Of a stretch of DNA of 49,769 bases, positions 49,739 to 49,769 are shown in pieces (the stretch's first letter is position 1; each line of letters opens with the position of its first letter). The DNA is from UBA877 sp035506155 (GTDB taxonomy: Bacteria > Chloroflexota > Anaerolineae > Anaerolineales > Villigracilaceae), in contig DATJPX010000115.1 in the NCBI GenBank assembly GCA_035506155.1, forward strand, positions 1-49,769, written 5' to 3'. Below the pieces are notes generated by a model. The model was not told the DNA's origin. It worked only from the letters and a program-made list of their open reading frames with translations, and searched no databases. The translations under genes were made by a program, and so were the position numbers.

Positions 49739-49769
49739 ATGGTTAAGGATAACGAGGAAGACGTTCGGA
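49739..49769 (+). CDS. Start of an unidentified gene (partial)
   Basis: An ATG with AAAAGGAGG 7 nt upstream opens a frame that runs off the window after ten complete codons (MVKDNEEDVR). The ribosome site and promoter candidate make it a likely real gene. Ten residues do not allow a family assignment; a transposase or a cassette gene is possible given the structured element just upstream. Confidence 0.55.
   Translation, partial: MVKDNEEDVR

Overview
The window reads as a chromosome segment of a member of the Chloroflexota, most likely an anaerobic or facultative Anaerolineae-type bacterium. This is inferred from the gene repertoire and not from a marker gene. The pointers are: solute-binding lipoproteins with Ala/Pro/Thr linkers, a DUF422/CruF-type carotenoid gene, a two-subunit 2-oxoacid:ferredoxin oxidoreductase, a fused NuoCD, an Mrp Fe-S carrier, tightly packed operons with 1-8 bp overlaps, and several genes whose -10 box lies exactly 6 nt before the start codon (leaderless mRNA). 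I see no phage, CRISPR array or complete insertion sequence. The only mobile-looking signal is a structured hairpin near the right end.

Layout. 1-556: end of an unknown gene and a chagasin-like (I42) inhibitor lipoprotein. 672-8001 (minus): seven-gene operon with a GT39-like membrane glycosyltransferase, a small membrane protein, acyl-CoA carboxylase carboxyltransferase, a CPBP protein, an HD hydrolase, biotin carboxylase and biotin carrier protein. 8177-11583 (plus): carotenoid hydratase-like protein, CPBP protein, GNAT, ComEA-like DNA receptor, methyltransferase and a small membrane protein. 11685-16565 (minus): a DUF2007 protein with an exonuclease-DinG helicase, and a NERD-like membrane protein with PlsX. 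16632-21387 (plus): tRNA-Leu(GAG), a polar amino-acid ABC transporter and the NAD(P)HX repair enzyme Nnr. 21447-24792 (minus): ArfB and KorB/KorA. 24937-31815 (minus): two sugar ABC systems, one XylFGH-like and one glucose/mannose (CUT1)-like without its own ATPase. 32021-35415 (plus): a two-gene signalling module. 35436-42847 (minus): M20 amidohydrolase, LmbE-type deacetylase, RicT, Mrp, a Cys-rich small protein, and NuoI, NuoCD and NuoB. 42966-44475 (plus): a SufR/COG2345-like regulator and a DegV protein. 44724-49408 (minus): a GH94 phosphorylase resembling N,N'-diacetylchitobiose phosphorylase and a GlmU-like/phosphohexomutase fusion. 49739 to the end: start of a further gene.

How the genes fit together. 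Sugars and amino acids would enter through three ABC systems. Disaccharide is phosphorolysed by the GH94 enzyme, and the sugar 1-phosphate can be handled by the two-domain transferase/mutase encoded just upstream. KorAB yields reduced ferredoxin. The NuoBCDI module carries the peripheral-arm electron path and Fe-S centres, but no membrane subunits or NuoEFG are present here. Mrp and RicT in the same run of genes add an Fe-S theme, and a divergent regulator with Fe-S-ligand-like cysteines faces this cluster across a perfect 18-bp palindrome. That intergenic region (42848-42965) and the GH94/fusion pair are the most interesting parts of the window.
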